From assembly GCF_049801055.1 (NCBI RefSeq), contig NZ_JBNAGF010000001.1, forward strand, positions 186,001-250,000: 64,000 nucleotides of DNA, in the 5' to 3' direction. This stretch comes from JBNAGF01 sp049801055 (lineage in GTDB: Bacteria; Pseudomonadota; Alphaproteobacteria; Rhodobacterales; Rhodobacteraceae). This document shows, piece after piece, positions 1-8,609 of the stretch. A model generated the notes under the pieces. That model saw only the letters and a program-made list of their open reading frames with translations. It did not search any database and was not told the origin of the DNA. The translations under genes were made by a program, and so were the position numbers. Every line of letters begins with the position of its first letter. The first letter of the stretch is position 1.

Positions 1-798
1 GGCGACCAGAACGGTATCTGCCTCGATGACATGTTCGGTGTCATCCTTGCGTAGCTTGTAAGTCACCTTAGCCTTGGTCTTTGTGGCTTCGGTCTTCTGA
101 ACGGCGGCTCCCATTACAAAGCTCATGCCCTGCTTCTTCAAAATGCGCTGGAAGGTCTTCTGCACTTCTGCATCCATTCCCGGAGTGATTGCGTCGAGAA
201 ACTCGATCACCGTGACCTCAGCGCCCAGACGGGAGTAGACAGAGCCCAGTTCCAGCCCAATCACACCGGCCCCGATCACGACCATTTTTTTGGGGATCTT
301 GCCCAGTTCCAGAGCGCCCGTTGACGTCACGACGACTTTTTCGTCCACGTCCACACCTGGCAACGAGGAAGGCTCGGAACCCGAGGCGATAATGATGTTC
401 TTTGCCTCGTGGACTTCATCACCGACCTGCACCTTGCCCGCAGCCGGGATCGACCCCCAGCCTTTCAGCCAGTCGATCTTGTTCTTCTTGAACAGGAACT
501 CTATGCCCTTGGTGTTCTGGCCGATCACGTCGTCCTTATAGGCCAGCATCTGCTTCCAGTCGACCGACGGAGACTTGCCCTTGAGACCCATCTTGGCGAA
601 ATTGTGCTGCGCTTCGTGCAGGCTGTGCGACGCATGCAGCAGCGCCTTGGAGGGAATGCAGCCCACGTTCAGGCAGGTCCCGCCCAGAGTTTCACGGCCT
701 TCGACCACGGCGGTTTTCAGACCCAGTTGGGCGCAGCGGATAGCGCAGACATAGCCGCCGGGCCCGGCGCCGATTACGATGACGTCATAATTTGCCAT
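1..798 (-). CDS. lpdA: Dihydrolipoyl dehydrogenase (E3), partial
   Basis: This is the FAD-dependent E3 subunit that reoxidises dihydrolipoamide in 2-oxoacid dehydrogenase complexes, passing electrons to NAD. The first 266 residues are visible; the C-terminus lies outside the window. An N-terminal FAD-binding GAGPGG is seen at residues 10-15, and the redox disulfide motif GGTCLNVGCIPSKA carries Cys42 and Cys47. A second dinucleotide-binding glycine motif (VVIGAGVIGLELG) follows near residue 175. The start ATG is preceded by an AGGAGA-type ribosome binding site. It is the last visible gene of the sucCD-sucA-odhB operon, so it most likely serves 2-oxoglutarate dehydrogenase. Confidence is high. 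Confidence 0.97.
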   Translation of the reverse strand, partial: MANYDVIVIGAGPGGYVCAIRCAQLGLKTAVVEGRETLGGTCLNVGCIPSKALLHASHSLHEAQHNFAKMGLKGKSPSVDWKQMLAYKDDVIGQNTKGIEFLFKKNKIDWLKGWGSIPAAGKVQVGDEVHEAKNIIIASGSEPSSLPGVDVDEKVVVTSTGALELGKIPKKMVVIGAGVIGLELGSVYSRLGAEVTVIEFLDAITPGMDAEVQKTFQRILKKQGMSFVMGAAVQKTEATKTKAKVTYKLRKDDTEHVIEADTVLVA

Positions 799-910
799 TG
801 TTTTCTCCTGTGGCGCACCGGATTACCCACGAGGGCAAGATGCGCTTGGTGGCCGAAGGTGGCCGAAAGAATGTGTCGCGGCCCCGCAGAAAGAGCCACG
901 CGGACTAGGT

Positions 911-1180
911 TCAGGCCGGGGTCAGTAGTTTCACTGAAACGTTGATGACACCATCGCGTTCCATGTGAACTGCGAGTTCCTCGGATTCAAAAAAGGCGCG
1001 CGCCTTGTCCGGATCGAGGATCTCGAACAGGGCAACCGCGTGGTTGTCCTGATCGGGGTCCCGCCAGACATGCAAAGTGCGGATACCCACGGCTTTTCGA
1101 TTCAGTTTGTCCTGTTTGAAAACACCGAACCAAGCGTCGAAATCGGCCACATCGGCCTGCCAGATTGCATGAGTTGCCAT
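911..1180 (-). CDS. Small hypothetical protein between odhB and lpdA
   Basis: An 89-residue protein with no signal peptide or membrane segment. I do not recognise a named family with certainty; the alternating hydrophobic pattern and ending (INVSVKLLTPA) resemble small dimeric alpha/beta ferredoxin-like folds, which is inference only. It begins 2 bp after the odhB stop and reads in the same direction, so it is co-transcribed with the 2-oxoglutarate dehydrogenase genes. About 110 bp separates it from lpdA. No obvious strong ribosome binding site precedes it, so translational coupling to odhB is likely. Confidence 0.75.
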   Translation of the reverse strand: MATHAIWQADVADFDAWFGVFKQDKLNRKAVGIRTLHVWRDPDQDNHAVALFEILDPDKARAFFESEELAVHMERDGVINVSVKLLTPA

Positions 1181-1182
1181 GA

Positions 1183-2703
1183 TTACAGATCCATCAACAG
1201 GCGGCGCGGATCTTCCAGCGCCTCTTTTACACGAACAAGGAAGGTCACAGCGCCTTTGCCGTCAACGATCCGGTGGTCATAGCTAAGCGCCAGATACATC
1301 ATCGGACGGATCTTGATCTCTCCGTTGATGACCATCGGGCGATCCTGAATCTTGTGCATGCCAAGAATACCGGACTGCGGGGGATTCAGGATCGGCGAGG
1401 ACATCAGCGAGCCGTAGACACCGCCATTCGAGATAGTGAAGGTCCCGCCCTGCATTTCAGCCATGCTCAGCTTGCCGTCGCGCGCGCGCTTGCCTTTCTC
1501 GGCAATGGCTTTCTCGATCGCGGCAAAGGACATGCTGTCGGCATCGCGGATGACCGGAACAACCAGACCCTGCGGCGTACCGGCGGCAACGCCCATATGC
1601 ACGAAGTTCTTATAGACGATGTCGTTGCCGTCGATTTCGGCATTGACCTCAGGAACTTCTTTCAGCGCGTGGCAGCAGGCTTTGGTGAAGAAGGACATGA
1701 AGCCGAGGCGCACGCCATGCTTTTTTTCGAACTGGTCCTTGTACTGATTTCGCAGCGCCATCACCTCGGTCATGTCCACCTCATTGAAGGTGGTCAGGAT
1801 CGCGGCGGTGTTCTGGGCATCCTTCAGGCGCTTGGCGATGGTTTGGCGCAGACGGGTCATTTTCACCCGCTCCTCGCGTGCGGCATCGTCAGCGGCCACC
1901 GGTGCCCGGGGGGCCGCAGGTGCAGAAGCTGCAGCCGGGGCGCTGGCAGCAGCGGCTACCGCTCGGGCGACATCCTCTTTCATGATGCGGCCGTCACGGC
2001 CAGTCCCGGTGACGGCATCTGCACTGATTCCAGCCTGTGCCATAGCCTTTTCGGCTGACGGCGCGTTGGCTACATCCTTGGCGCCGCCGGTGGCAACGGC
2101 GGGTGTCACAGCAGCGGCAGGAGCTGCCGGAGCTGGTGATGCACCGACACCTGCGCCGGATCCGGACAGAACCGCGAGCTTGGCGGTGGCGTCTACGGTT
2201 GTTCCTTCGGGGGCCACGATCTCGGCAAGAACACCGGCCGCTGGGGCAGGGACTTCGACCGAGACCTTGTCTGTTTCCAGCTCGCAGAGCATTTCGTCTT
2301 GCGCGACCGAGTCGCCGACCTGCTTGAACCATGTTGAAACGGTGGCTTCGGTTACGCTCTCGCCTAGCGTCGGCACCATCACGTCAATGCGGTCGGCGGT
2401 GCTGCCGGATGCAGCAGGGGCCTCGGCCGGTTTCGGCGCATCTCCGGCTCCGGCAGACGCAGCTCCGCCCTCCGTGATCATTGCCAGCAGAGCATCAACT
2501 CCGACAGTGTCACCTTCGGCGGCAACCACTTCACCCATGACGCCAGCGGCGGGTGAGGGGACCTCAACGGTTACTTTGTCGGTTTCCAGCTCGCACAGCA
2601 TCTCGTCAACGGCGACAGGATCGCCGGGCTTTTTGAACCAGGTGGCTACCGTGGCTTCGGTAACGGATTCGCCCAGTGTGGGGACTCGAACTTCGATTGC
2701 CAT
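1183..2703 (-). CDS. odhB: Dihydrolipoyllysine succinyltransferase, E2 of 2-oxoglutarate dehydrogenase
   Basis: Core E2 subunit that transfers the succinyl group from lipoamide to CoA. The 506-residue protein has two N-terminal lipoyl domains rather than one, each with a CELETDKV motif whose lipoylated lysines are Lys43 and Lys146. Ala/Pro-rich linkers follow, then a peripheral subunit-binding domain (SAEKAMAQAGI to GRIMKEDVA, around residues 215-245) and a C-terminal catalytic acyltransferase domain ending with the active-site SYDHRIVDG motif. It lies 6 bp downstream of sucA. Double lipoyl domains are longer than the single domain of the E. coli protein. Confidence is high. Confidence 0.97.
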   Translation of the reverse strand: MAIEVRVPTLGESVTEATVATWFKKPGDPVAVDEMLCELETDKVTVEVPSPAAGVMGEVVAAEGDTVGVDALLAMITEGGAASAGAGDAPKPAEAPAASGSTADRIDVMVPTLGESVTEATVSTWFKQVGDSVAQDEMLCELETDKVSVEVPAPAAGVLAEIVAPEGTTVDATAKLAVLSGSGAGVGASPAPAAPAAAVTPAVATGGAKDVANAPSAEKAMAQAGISADAVTGTGRDGRIMKEDVARAVAAAASAPAAASAPAAPRAPVAADDAAREERVKMTRLRQTIAKRLKDAQNTAAILTTFNEVDMTEVMALRNQYKDQFEKKHGVRLGFMSFFTKACCHALKEVPEVNAEIDGNDIVYKNFVHMGVAAGTPQGLVVPVIRDADSMSFAAIEKAIAEKGKRARDGKLSMAEMQGGTFTISNGGVYGSLMSSPILNPPQSGILGMHKIQDRPMVINGEIKIRPMMYLALSYDHRIVDGKGAVTFLVRVKEALEDPRRLLMDL

Positions 2704-2709
2704 CTTCTG

Positions 2710-5664
2710 TTATCCTTCGATGCTCAGCGCTTCGTTCACGAGCGCCTCTTGTTGGGCTTTGTGTTGGCTGGCCAGACCTGTGGCGGGCGAGGCCGAGGTG
2801 GCGCGACCGGCATAGCGCGGCCGGGTGTTCTTGGCGCCGATCCGGGTCAGCGCCCATTCAATGTTGGGTTCGATGAACGACCAGGCACCCTGGTTTTTAG
2901 GTTCCTCCTGACACCAGACCATCTCGGCCCCCTTGAAACGCTGCAGCTCGTTGATCAGCGAATGGGCCGGGAACGGATAGAACTGTTCGATCCGCATCAG
3001 GTAGATGTCATCGATACCGCGGGCATCCCGTTCTTCCAGGAGATCAAAGTAGACCTTGCCCGAACACATCACCACGCGCTTGATCTTGTCGTCTTTTACC
3101 AGCTTGGTGGTCGAGTTGCCCTTTTGAGCGTCGTCCCACAGAACCCTGTGGAAACTGGATCCGGTAGTGAAATCCTCGGCCCGGCTGACTGCAAGCTTGT
3201 GACGCAGCAGGGATTTGGGTGTGACAAGAATCAAGGGCTTGCGGAAAGATCGGTGCAACTGGCGCCGCAGGATGTGGAAGTAGTTGGCCGGGGTCGTGCA
3301 ATTGGCGACGATCCAGTTGTCTTGCCCGCACATTTGCAGGAACCGTTCAAGGCGCGCGGAGCTGTGCTCGGGGCCCTGACCTTCGAAACCATGCGGCAGC
3401 AGCACCACGAGTCCCGACATCCGCAACCATTTCGATTCACCCGATGAGATGAACTGGTCAAACATGATCTGCGCACCATTGGCGAAATCGCCGAACTGCG
3501 CTTCCCACGCGACGAGCGCGTTGGGCTCTGCAAGCGAATAGCCGTATTCGAACCCAAGCACTGCATATTCGCTGAGCATCGAGTCAATCACGTCATACTG
3601 GGACTGACCGGCACGGATATGATTGAGCGGGTAATAGCGTTCCTCAGTTTCCTGATGAATGAAACCCGAGTGGCGCTGCGAGAAGGTCCCGCGGGTGGCA
3701 TCCTGACCTGACAGACGCACCGGGAAACCTTCGGTCAGCAACGAACCGAAGGCAAGCGCTTCGCCTGTTGCCCAGTCGTAGCCCTCGCCGGTTTCGAGCA
3801 TTTTTGCCTTGGTGTCGAGAAGTCGGCCCACAGTCTTATGCAGGGCAAAATCGTCCGGCACTCGGGACAGAGCCGCGCCGACTTCGGCAAGGGTGTCCGG
3901 CGAGATTGCCGTATCGCCACGCACATACTCGCCCTTTTCGCGATCCAGATGCTTCCACCGACCATCAAGCCAATCGGCCTTGTTGGGTTTGTAGTCTTTC
4001 CCGGACTCGAACTCCTCGTTCAGGTAGGCCTGAAACGCGGCTTTCATGTCTTCGATTTCACCCTCGGGGATGAGGCCGTCCTTCACAAGGCGCTCGGTGT
4101 AAAGAGCCAGCGTGGTCTTATGGCCCTTGATCCGCTTGTACATGATCGGATTGGTGAACATTGGCTCATCGCCTTCGTTGTGACCGAAGCGGCGATAGCA
4201 GAAGATGTCGATGACCACATCCTTGTGGAATTTCTGGCGGAACTCGGTTGCGACCTTGGCCGCATGAACAACCGCTTCGGGATCGTCGCCGTTCACATGG
4301 AAGATCGGCGCTTCGACCATCAGGGCAATGTCTGTCGGGTAGGGGCTCGAGCGCGAGAAATGCGGCGCGGTAGTGAAGCCGATCTGGTTGTTCACCACAA
4401 TATGCATCGTGCCGCCGGTCTTGTGGCCCTTGAGGCCGGACAGACCGAAACCCTCGGCCACAACACCCTGACCGGCAAATGCAGCATCGCCGTGCAAAAG
4501 AACGCCCATGACCTGGGTACGTTCGGCATCGTTCAGCTGATCCTGCTTGGCGCGGACCTTGCCCAGCACCACCGGGTTCACGGCCTCAAGGTGTGAGGGG
4601 TTGGCGGTGAGCGACAGGTGAACAGAGTTGCCGTCAAACTCACGATCTGAAGACGCGCCGAGGTGATATTTCACATCGCCTGATCCATCCACATCCTCGG
4701 GTTTAAAGCTGCCGCCCTGGAACTCGTTGAATATGGCGCGATAAGGTTTGGCCATCACGTTGGCGAGAATGTTGAGGCGGCCGCGGTGAGGCATGCCGAT
4801 AACGATCTCTTTCAGACCCAGTGCGCCGCCGCGCTTGATGATCTGTTCCATCGCCGGGATCAGGGATTCTCCGCCATCCAGACCAAACCGTTTGGTTCCC
4901 ATGTATTTGACATGCAGAAACTTTTCGAAGCCCTCCGCCTCGACCATCTTGTTGAGGATGGCTTTGCGTCCTTCGCGGGTAAAGGCGATTTCCTTACCGA
5001 ACCCTTCGATCCGTTCCTTCAGCCAAGCCGCTTGTTCGGGATCGGAAATATGCATGTACTGGAGCGCGAAAGTGCCGCAATACGTGCGTTTCACAATCTC
5101 GACAATCTGCCGCATCGAGGCCACTTGCAGCCCCAGAACATTGTCGATGAAGATCGGGCGATCCATGTCCGCATCGGTGAAGCCATAGGTCTTGGGCTCA
5201 AGTTCTGGATGAGGGGTCTGGCTGCGCATGCCGAGCGGATCCAGTTCTGCAACCAGATGCCCCCGGATCCTGTAGGCGCGGATGATCATCAGCGCACGGA
5301 TGGAATCCAGCACCGCCCGCTTGATCTGGTCGTCGCTCACCTCGACACCGGCGGCGACGGCTTTTTCCTTAATCTTTTTACCGGCCGCCTTTGCGTCCGT
5401 ATCGGCCCATTCTCCGGTCAGGGCACCGGTCAGATCATCGCCCGGCATCGGAGGCCAGTCGCTGCGCGCCCAGCTTGGTCCGGCGGCTTCGGCTTTCACG
5501 TCAAGTTCCGCGTCACCCATCTGCCGGAAAAATTCGGCCCAGGCCGCATCAACCGCGCTGGGATCATTGGCATACTGGGCATAGAGCTGTTCCAGATACG
5601 CGGCATTGTGCCCCTGCATGAAGCTGGAAGCATGAAAGAGGTCGTTGGGCGATTGATCGGTCAT
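2710..5664 (-). CDS. sucA: 2-oxoglutarate dehydrogenase E1 component
   Basis: Thiamine-diphosphate-dependent E1 that decarboxylates 2-oxoglutarate in the TCA cycle. Its 984 residues are full length for the family. Visible motifs are MPHRGRLN, HLSLTANPSHLEAVNP, the GDAAFAGQG ... NNQIGFTT ThDP/Mg site, and the C-terminal transketolase-like part ending near the LASQHKAQQ segment. The start overlaps the stop of the upstream DUF805 gene by 4 bp (ATGA), and odhB follows 6 bp after its stop, so the three are translationally linked. The N-terminal NDLFHASSFMQGHNAAYLE is typical of alphaproteobacterial SucA. Confidence is high. Confidence 0.98.
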   Translation of the reverse strand: MTDQSPNDLFHASSFMQGHNAAYLEQLYAQYANDPSAVDAAWAEFFRQMGDAELDVKAEAAGPSWARSDWPPMPGDDLTGALTGEWADTDAKAAGKKIKEKAVAAGVEVSDDQIKRAVLDSIRALMIIRAYRIRGHLVAELDPLGMRSQTPHPELEPKTYGFTDADMDRPIFIDNVLGLQVASMRQIVEIVKRTYCGTFALQYMHISDPEQAAWLKERIEGFGKEIAFTREGRKAILNKMVEAEGFEKFLHVKYMGTKRFGLDGGESLIPAMEQIIKRGGALGLKEIVIGMPHRGRLNILANVMAKPYRAIFNEFQGGSFKPEDVDGSGDVKYHLGASSDREFDGNSVHLSLTANPSHLEAVNPVVLGKVRAKQDQLNDAERTQVMGVLLHGDAAFAGQGVVAEGFGLSGLKGHKTGGTMHIVVNNQIGFTTAPHFSRSSPYPTDIALMVEAPIFHVNGDDPEAVVHAAKVATEFRQKFHKDVVIDIFCYRRFGHNEGDEPMFTNPIMYKRIKGHKTTLALYTERLVKDGLIPEGEIEDMKAAFQAYLNEEFESGKDYKPNKADWLDGRWKHLDREKGEYVRGDTAISPDTLAEVGAALSRVPDDFALHKTVGRLLDTKAKMLETGEGYDWATGEALAFGSLLTEGFPVRLSGQDATRGTFSQRHSGFIHQETEERYYPLNHIRAGQSQYDVIDSMLSEYAVLGFEYGYSLAEPNALVAWEAQFGDFANGAQIMFDQFISSGESKWLRMSGLVVLLPHGFEGQGPEHSSARLERFLQMCGQDNWIVANCTTPANYFHILRRQLHRSFRKPLILVTPKSLLRHKLAVSRAEDFTTGSSFHRVLWDDAQKGNSTTKLVKDDKIKRVVMCSGKVYFDLLEERDARGIDDIYLMRIEQFYPFPAHSLINELQRFKGAEMVWCQEEPKNQGAWSFIEPNIEWALTRIGAKNTRPRYAGRATSASPATGLASQHKAQQEALVNEALSIEG

Positions 5665-6203
5665 TGGGCTGCCTCATGTGGGTTGGGACCGTATTGGTTG
5701 GTGCCGGGCTGGCTGGGGCGGGTCAGCCACCAAAGCACCAAAAGAGGAGAAACAAAAAGCACAAGAAGTGTCGGAAGCAGGATTAGTCCCGTTGCGCGGG
5801 TGAAAAGAATGTCCATCGACCCACCCGGATCAAACACCGAGGCAAAGCCAATGCCAAAGATCAGCACACCGAACGCGCCCAGCATAAGAAGGATCGGCAG
5901 CAGAGCATAAAGCCCGCTGCGGCCGGTGTCCTGCATGCGTCGCCATGCGACAGCGAGATGCGGCAGGAAAACGATCAGGCCTGCGATGGTCTGGACCGGT
6001 TGCGAAGAAGTTGCAACGACGGTTTTGACGCCATCCACTTCGGTTTCGCTGACCTGGGTGAACAGTTGCCAGTCAATGATCCCGGCTATCGTGTTCCAGA
6101 TCACGATAAAGAGAAAAAAGTACCAGTATTCCGCGCGCGAAGCACGGCCCGAGAAAGTGACAAACTTGGAGAAGCAGGTGCGCACTGCGGTTCCGAATGT
6201 CAT
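5661..6203 (-). CDS. DUF805 family membrane protein
   Basis: A small inner-membrane protein of the DUF805 family, function unknown. The 180 residues open with MTFGTAVRTCFSKFVTFSGR followed by ASRAEYWYF, the family's signature start, and contain about four hydrophobic segments. I chose the ATG at 6203 because a GGGAGA ribosome binding site sits just ahead of it; a longer reading from 6221 would place the site inside the coding region. The gene lies between sucD and sucA and its stop overlaps the sucA start (ATGA), so it is part of the operon despite having no known TCA role. Confidence 0.88.
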   Translation of the reverse strand: MTFGTAVRTCFSKFVTFSGRASRAEYWYFFLFIVIWNTIAGIIDWQLFTQVSETEVDGVKTVVATSSQPVQTIAGLIVFLPHLAVAWRRMQDTGRSGLYALLPILLMLGAFGVLIFGIGFASVFDPGGSMDILFTRATGLILLPTLLVLFVSPLLVLWWLTRPSQPGTNQYGPNPHEAAQ

Positions 6204-6267
6204 GGTCGTTCTCCCTTGCATGATCCGGCCCCGGCCTTGGTTGACCGGGGCTGGTATTGGCTTGGGC

Positions 6268-7149
6268 TCAGCCGATCGCCTTCAGTACGGCTTCGCCGAG
6301 TCCGGCAGGGCTTTCGGCAACGACGATCCCCGCCGATTTCATCGCTTCGATCTTGTCCTCGGCACCACCTTTGCCACCAGCGACAATCGCGCCGGCATGG
6401 CCCATGCGACGGCCCGGAGGAGCGGTACGACCGGCAATGAAGCCAGCAACCGGTTTCCAGCGCCCTTTTTTCTTTTGTTCGGCAAGGAATTCCGCAGCTT
6501 CTTCTTCGGCGGATCCACCGATTTCACCAATCATAATCATTGACTGGGTTTCATCGTCGTCAAGGAACATGTCCAACACGTCGATATGTTCGGTCCCCTT
6601 GATGGGGTCGCCACCGATACCCACGGCGGTGGATTGGCCAAGGCCGATATCGGCGGTCTGCTTCACCGCCTCATAGGTCAGCGTGCCCGAACGTGAGACA
6701 ACACCGACCGACCCACGCTTGTGAATATGGCCGGGCATGATGCCGATTTTGCAAGCATCGGGCGTGATGATGCCGGGGCAGTTGGGGCCGATCAGGCGGC
6801 TAGAGGAACCTTCCAGCGCGCGCTGCACCTTCATCATGTCCAGAACCGGGATACCTTCGGTGATGCAGACGATCAATTCCATTTCTGCGTCAATTGCCTC
6901 GAGGATCGAGTCGGCTGCGAAGGGCGGCGGCACATAGATCACGGATGCATTGGCCTCGGTTGTGGCTTTGGCCTCGTGGACCGAGTTGAAGACCGGCAGG
7001 CCGAGGTGATCCTGTCCGCCTTTTCCGGGGGTGACCCCGCCGACCATCTTGGTGCCATAGGCGATAGCCTGTTCGGAGTGGAATGTCCCCTGAGAGCCGG
7101 TGAAGCCCTGGCAGATGACCTTGGTATTTTCGTCGACGAGGATAGCCAT
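6268..7149 (-). CDS. sucD: Succinyl-CoA synthetase alpha subunit (ADP/GDP-forming)
   Basis: Alpha subunit of succinyl-CoA synthetase, converting succinyl-CoA to succinate with nucleoside triphosphate formation. The 293-residue protein begins MAILVDENTKVICQGFTGSQG and carries the CoA-binding domain, the GPNCPGIITP segment, and the phosphohistidine motif GHAGAIVAGGKGGAEDK. The ATG at 7149 was chosen because a perfect AAGGAGA site precedes it; an earlier in-frame ATG lies in a hairpin-rich leader. It follows sucC by 84 bp and precedes the DUF805 gene. Confidence is high. Confidence 0.97.
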   Translation of the reverse strand: MAILVDENTKVICQGFTGSQGTFHSEQAIAYGTKMVGGVTPGKGGQDHLGLPVFNSVHEAKATTEANASVIYVPPPFAADSILEAIDAEMELIVCITEGIPVLDMMKVQRALEGSSSRLIGPNCPGIITPDACKIGIMPGHIHKRGSVGVVSRSGTLTYEAVKQTADIGLGQSTAVGIGGDPIKGTEHIDVLDMFLDDDETQSMIMIGEIGGSAEEEAAEFLAEQKKKGRWKPVAGFIAGRTAPPGRRMGHAGAIVAGGKGGAEDKIEAMKSAGIVVAESPAGLGEAVLKAIG

Positions 7150-7169
7150 GGTGGCATTCTCCTTTGTGG

Positions 7170-7219
7170 GGCGGGCATGGCCCGCCAAATCTGTTCGGTT
7201 AGGCGGGGAGGCCCCCGCC
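7170..7219 (-). other. Two tandem GC-rich hairpins between sucC and sucD
   Basis: Two perfect inverted repeats stand side by side in the sucC-sucD gap. The first pairs GGCGGGC with GCCCGCC around a 3-nt loop (7170-7186). The second pairs GGCGGGG with CCCCGCC around a 4-nt loop (7202-7219). Neither is followed by a T-run, so they are unlikely to be intrinsic terminators. Inference: they may act as mRNA stabilising or processing structures that set the sucC:sucD ratio. Confidence 0.6.
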
Positions 7220-7233
7220 CTGCGGATTTGGGA

Positions 7234-8427
7234 TCAGCCCTTCACGGCCTTGACGATCTTTTCGGCGCCGTCGCTCAGGTTGTCGGCAGCGATCACGTTC
7301 AGGCCGGAGGTGTTGATGATCTCCTTGCCTTTTTCGACATTGGTGCCTTCGAGGCGCACGACCAGCGGAACCTGCAGCCCAACTTCCTTCACTGCGGCAA
7401 CAACACCCTCGGCAATCACGTCACAGCGCATGATGCCACCGAAGATGTTGACCAGAATGCCTTTGACCTGCGGGTCGCTGGTGATGATCTTGAACGCCTC
7501 CGTCACTTTCTCTTTCGTGGCGCCGCCGCCGACATCGAGGAAGTTGGCCGGCTCAGCACCATAGAGCTTGATGATGTCCATTGTCGCCATCGCAAGGCCG
7601 GCACCGTTCACCATGCAGCCGATCTCGCCATCGAGAGCGATGTAGTTCAGGTCATACTTGGAGGCTTCGAGCTCCTTGGGATCTTCCTCGGTAGTGTCGC
7701 GCAATTCGGCGATGTCGGGGTGGCGGTAGATCGCGTTGCCGTCGAACCCGAGCTTGGCATCCAGAACCTTGAGCTTTCCGTCCTGCATAACCACCAGCGG
7801 GTTGATCTCGAGCATCTCCATGTCTTTTTCGATGAAGGCCGAGTAGAGGATCCCCATCAGCTTGACGCATTCCTTGACCTGCGCGCCCTCGAGCCCAAGC
7901 GCAAAGGCAATCCGGCGGCCGTGATACGGCATGTAGCCGGTGGCCGGATCGACCGAAAAGCTCAGGATCTTTTCGGGGGTCGAGGCCGCAACTTCCTCAA
8001 TATCCATGCCGCCTTCGGTCGAGCAGACAAAGGACACACGCGAGGTTTGGCGATCCACCAGAAGCGCAAGGTACAGTTCGCGGGCAATGTCCGACCCGTC
8101 TTCGATGTAGATGCGGTTGACCTGTTTGCCGGCTGGGCCAGTCTGGTGGGTCACAAGGGTGCGCCCCAGCATCTTTTTGGCTTCTTCAGCCGCTTCTTCG
8201 ACCGATTTTGCCAAGCGCACGCCGCCCTTTTCCCCAGCATCGGCCTCCTTGAAGGAGCCTTTGCCGCGGCCGCCGGCATGAATCTGGGCTTTGACCACCC
8301 ACAACGGGCCGTCCAATTCGCCTGCGGCGGTTTTTGCATCTTCGGCCTTCAGAACCACACGTCCATCGGACACGGGCGCGCCGTAGCTGCGAAGAAGGGC
8401 TTTGGCCTGATATTCGTGGATGTTCAT
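7234..8427 (-). CDS. sucC: Succinyl-CoA synthetase beta subunit (ADP-forming)
   Basis: Beta subunit of succinyl-CoA synthetase with an N-terminal ATP-grasp fold and C-terminal CoA-ligase domain. The 397 residues open with MNIHEYQAKALLRSYGAPV and show KAQIHAGGRGKG (nucleotide-binding lysine region), LEINPLVV, and the C-terminal NFLDVGGGA and LVNIFGGIMRCD motifs. The start at 8427 matches the conserved N-terminus; the longer reading from 8481 has no family match. It is the first gene of the minus-strand sucCD-DUF805-sucA-odhB-lpdA operon and has a conspicuous paired palindrome about 110 bp upstream. Confidence 0.97.
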   Translation of the reverse strand: MNIHEYQAKALLRSYGAPVSDGRVVLKAEDAKTAAGELDGPLWVVKAQIHAGGRGKGSFKEADAGEKGGVRLAKSVEEAAEEAKKMLGRTLVTHQTGPAGKQVNRIYIEDGSDIARELYLALLVDRQTSRVSFVCSTEGGMDIEEVAASTPEKILSFSVDPATGYMPYHGRRIAFALGLEGAQVKECVKLMGILYSAFIEKDMEMLEINPLVVMQDGKLKVLDAKLGFDGNAIYRHPDIAELRDTTEEDPKELEASKYDLNYIALDGEIGCMVNGAGLAMATMDIIKLYGAEPANFLDVGGGATKEKVTEAFKIITSDPQVKGILVNIFGGIMRCDVIAEGVVAAVKEVGLQVPLVVRLEGTNVEKGKEIINTSGLNVIAADNLSDGAEKIVKAVKG

Positions 8428-8506
8428 TGAAACTGTCCCGTCTGACTGCGATTGAGCCGATATAGGCTCTTCTACCCCCATTCCTTAAAGGATTTTTTGA
8501 CGCAGA

Positions 8507-8519
8507 GCGGTTTTTTGGC
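8507..8519 (-). promoter_or_regulatory. A-tract block shared with the sdhC upstream region
   Basis: Read on the minus strand this is GCCAAAAAACCGC. The identical 13-mer occurs at 15877-15889 upstream of sdhC. In both places it lies between a pair of GTGATCAC palindromes and the gene start. It begins 17 nt after the proximal palindrome here and 25 nt after it at sdhC. It may be a promoter A-tract or a protein site; that part is inference. Confidence 0.5.
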
Positions 8520-8535
8520 GGATATTGGGGCAATT

Positions 8536-8566
8536 TGTGATCACGCTTTTTCCAGGTGTGATCACA
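8536..8566 (-). promoter_or_regulatory. Paired GTGATCAC palindromes upstream of sucC
   Basis: Two perfect 8-bp palindromes GTGATCAC lie at 8537-8544 and 8558-8565, 21 bp apart start to start, in the non-coding gap before sucC. The outer copy is extended to TGTGATCACA. A pair with the same 21-bp spacing is found before sdhC, and the proximal copy plus its flank (AGCGTGATCACAAA on the coding-direction strand) is identical in both. The spacing equals two helical turns, as expected of an operator bound cooperatively by two dimers. The regulator is unknown. Confidence 0.7.
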
Positions 8567-8609
8567 GAACGGAAGGGTCAGGCCGGAAAGTGATTCGGAG
8601 CCTCAGCCG

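Noticed and set aside
2103..2327. Many long reading frames opposite sucA, odhB, mdh, glnD and other genes
   Set aside because: They are shadows in high-G+C coding DNA: no ribosome binding sites, no family features, and they overlap strongly supported genes.
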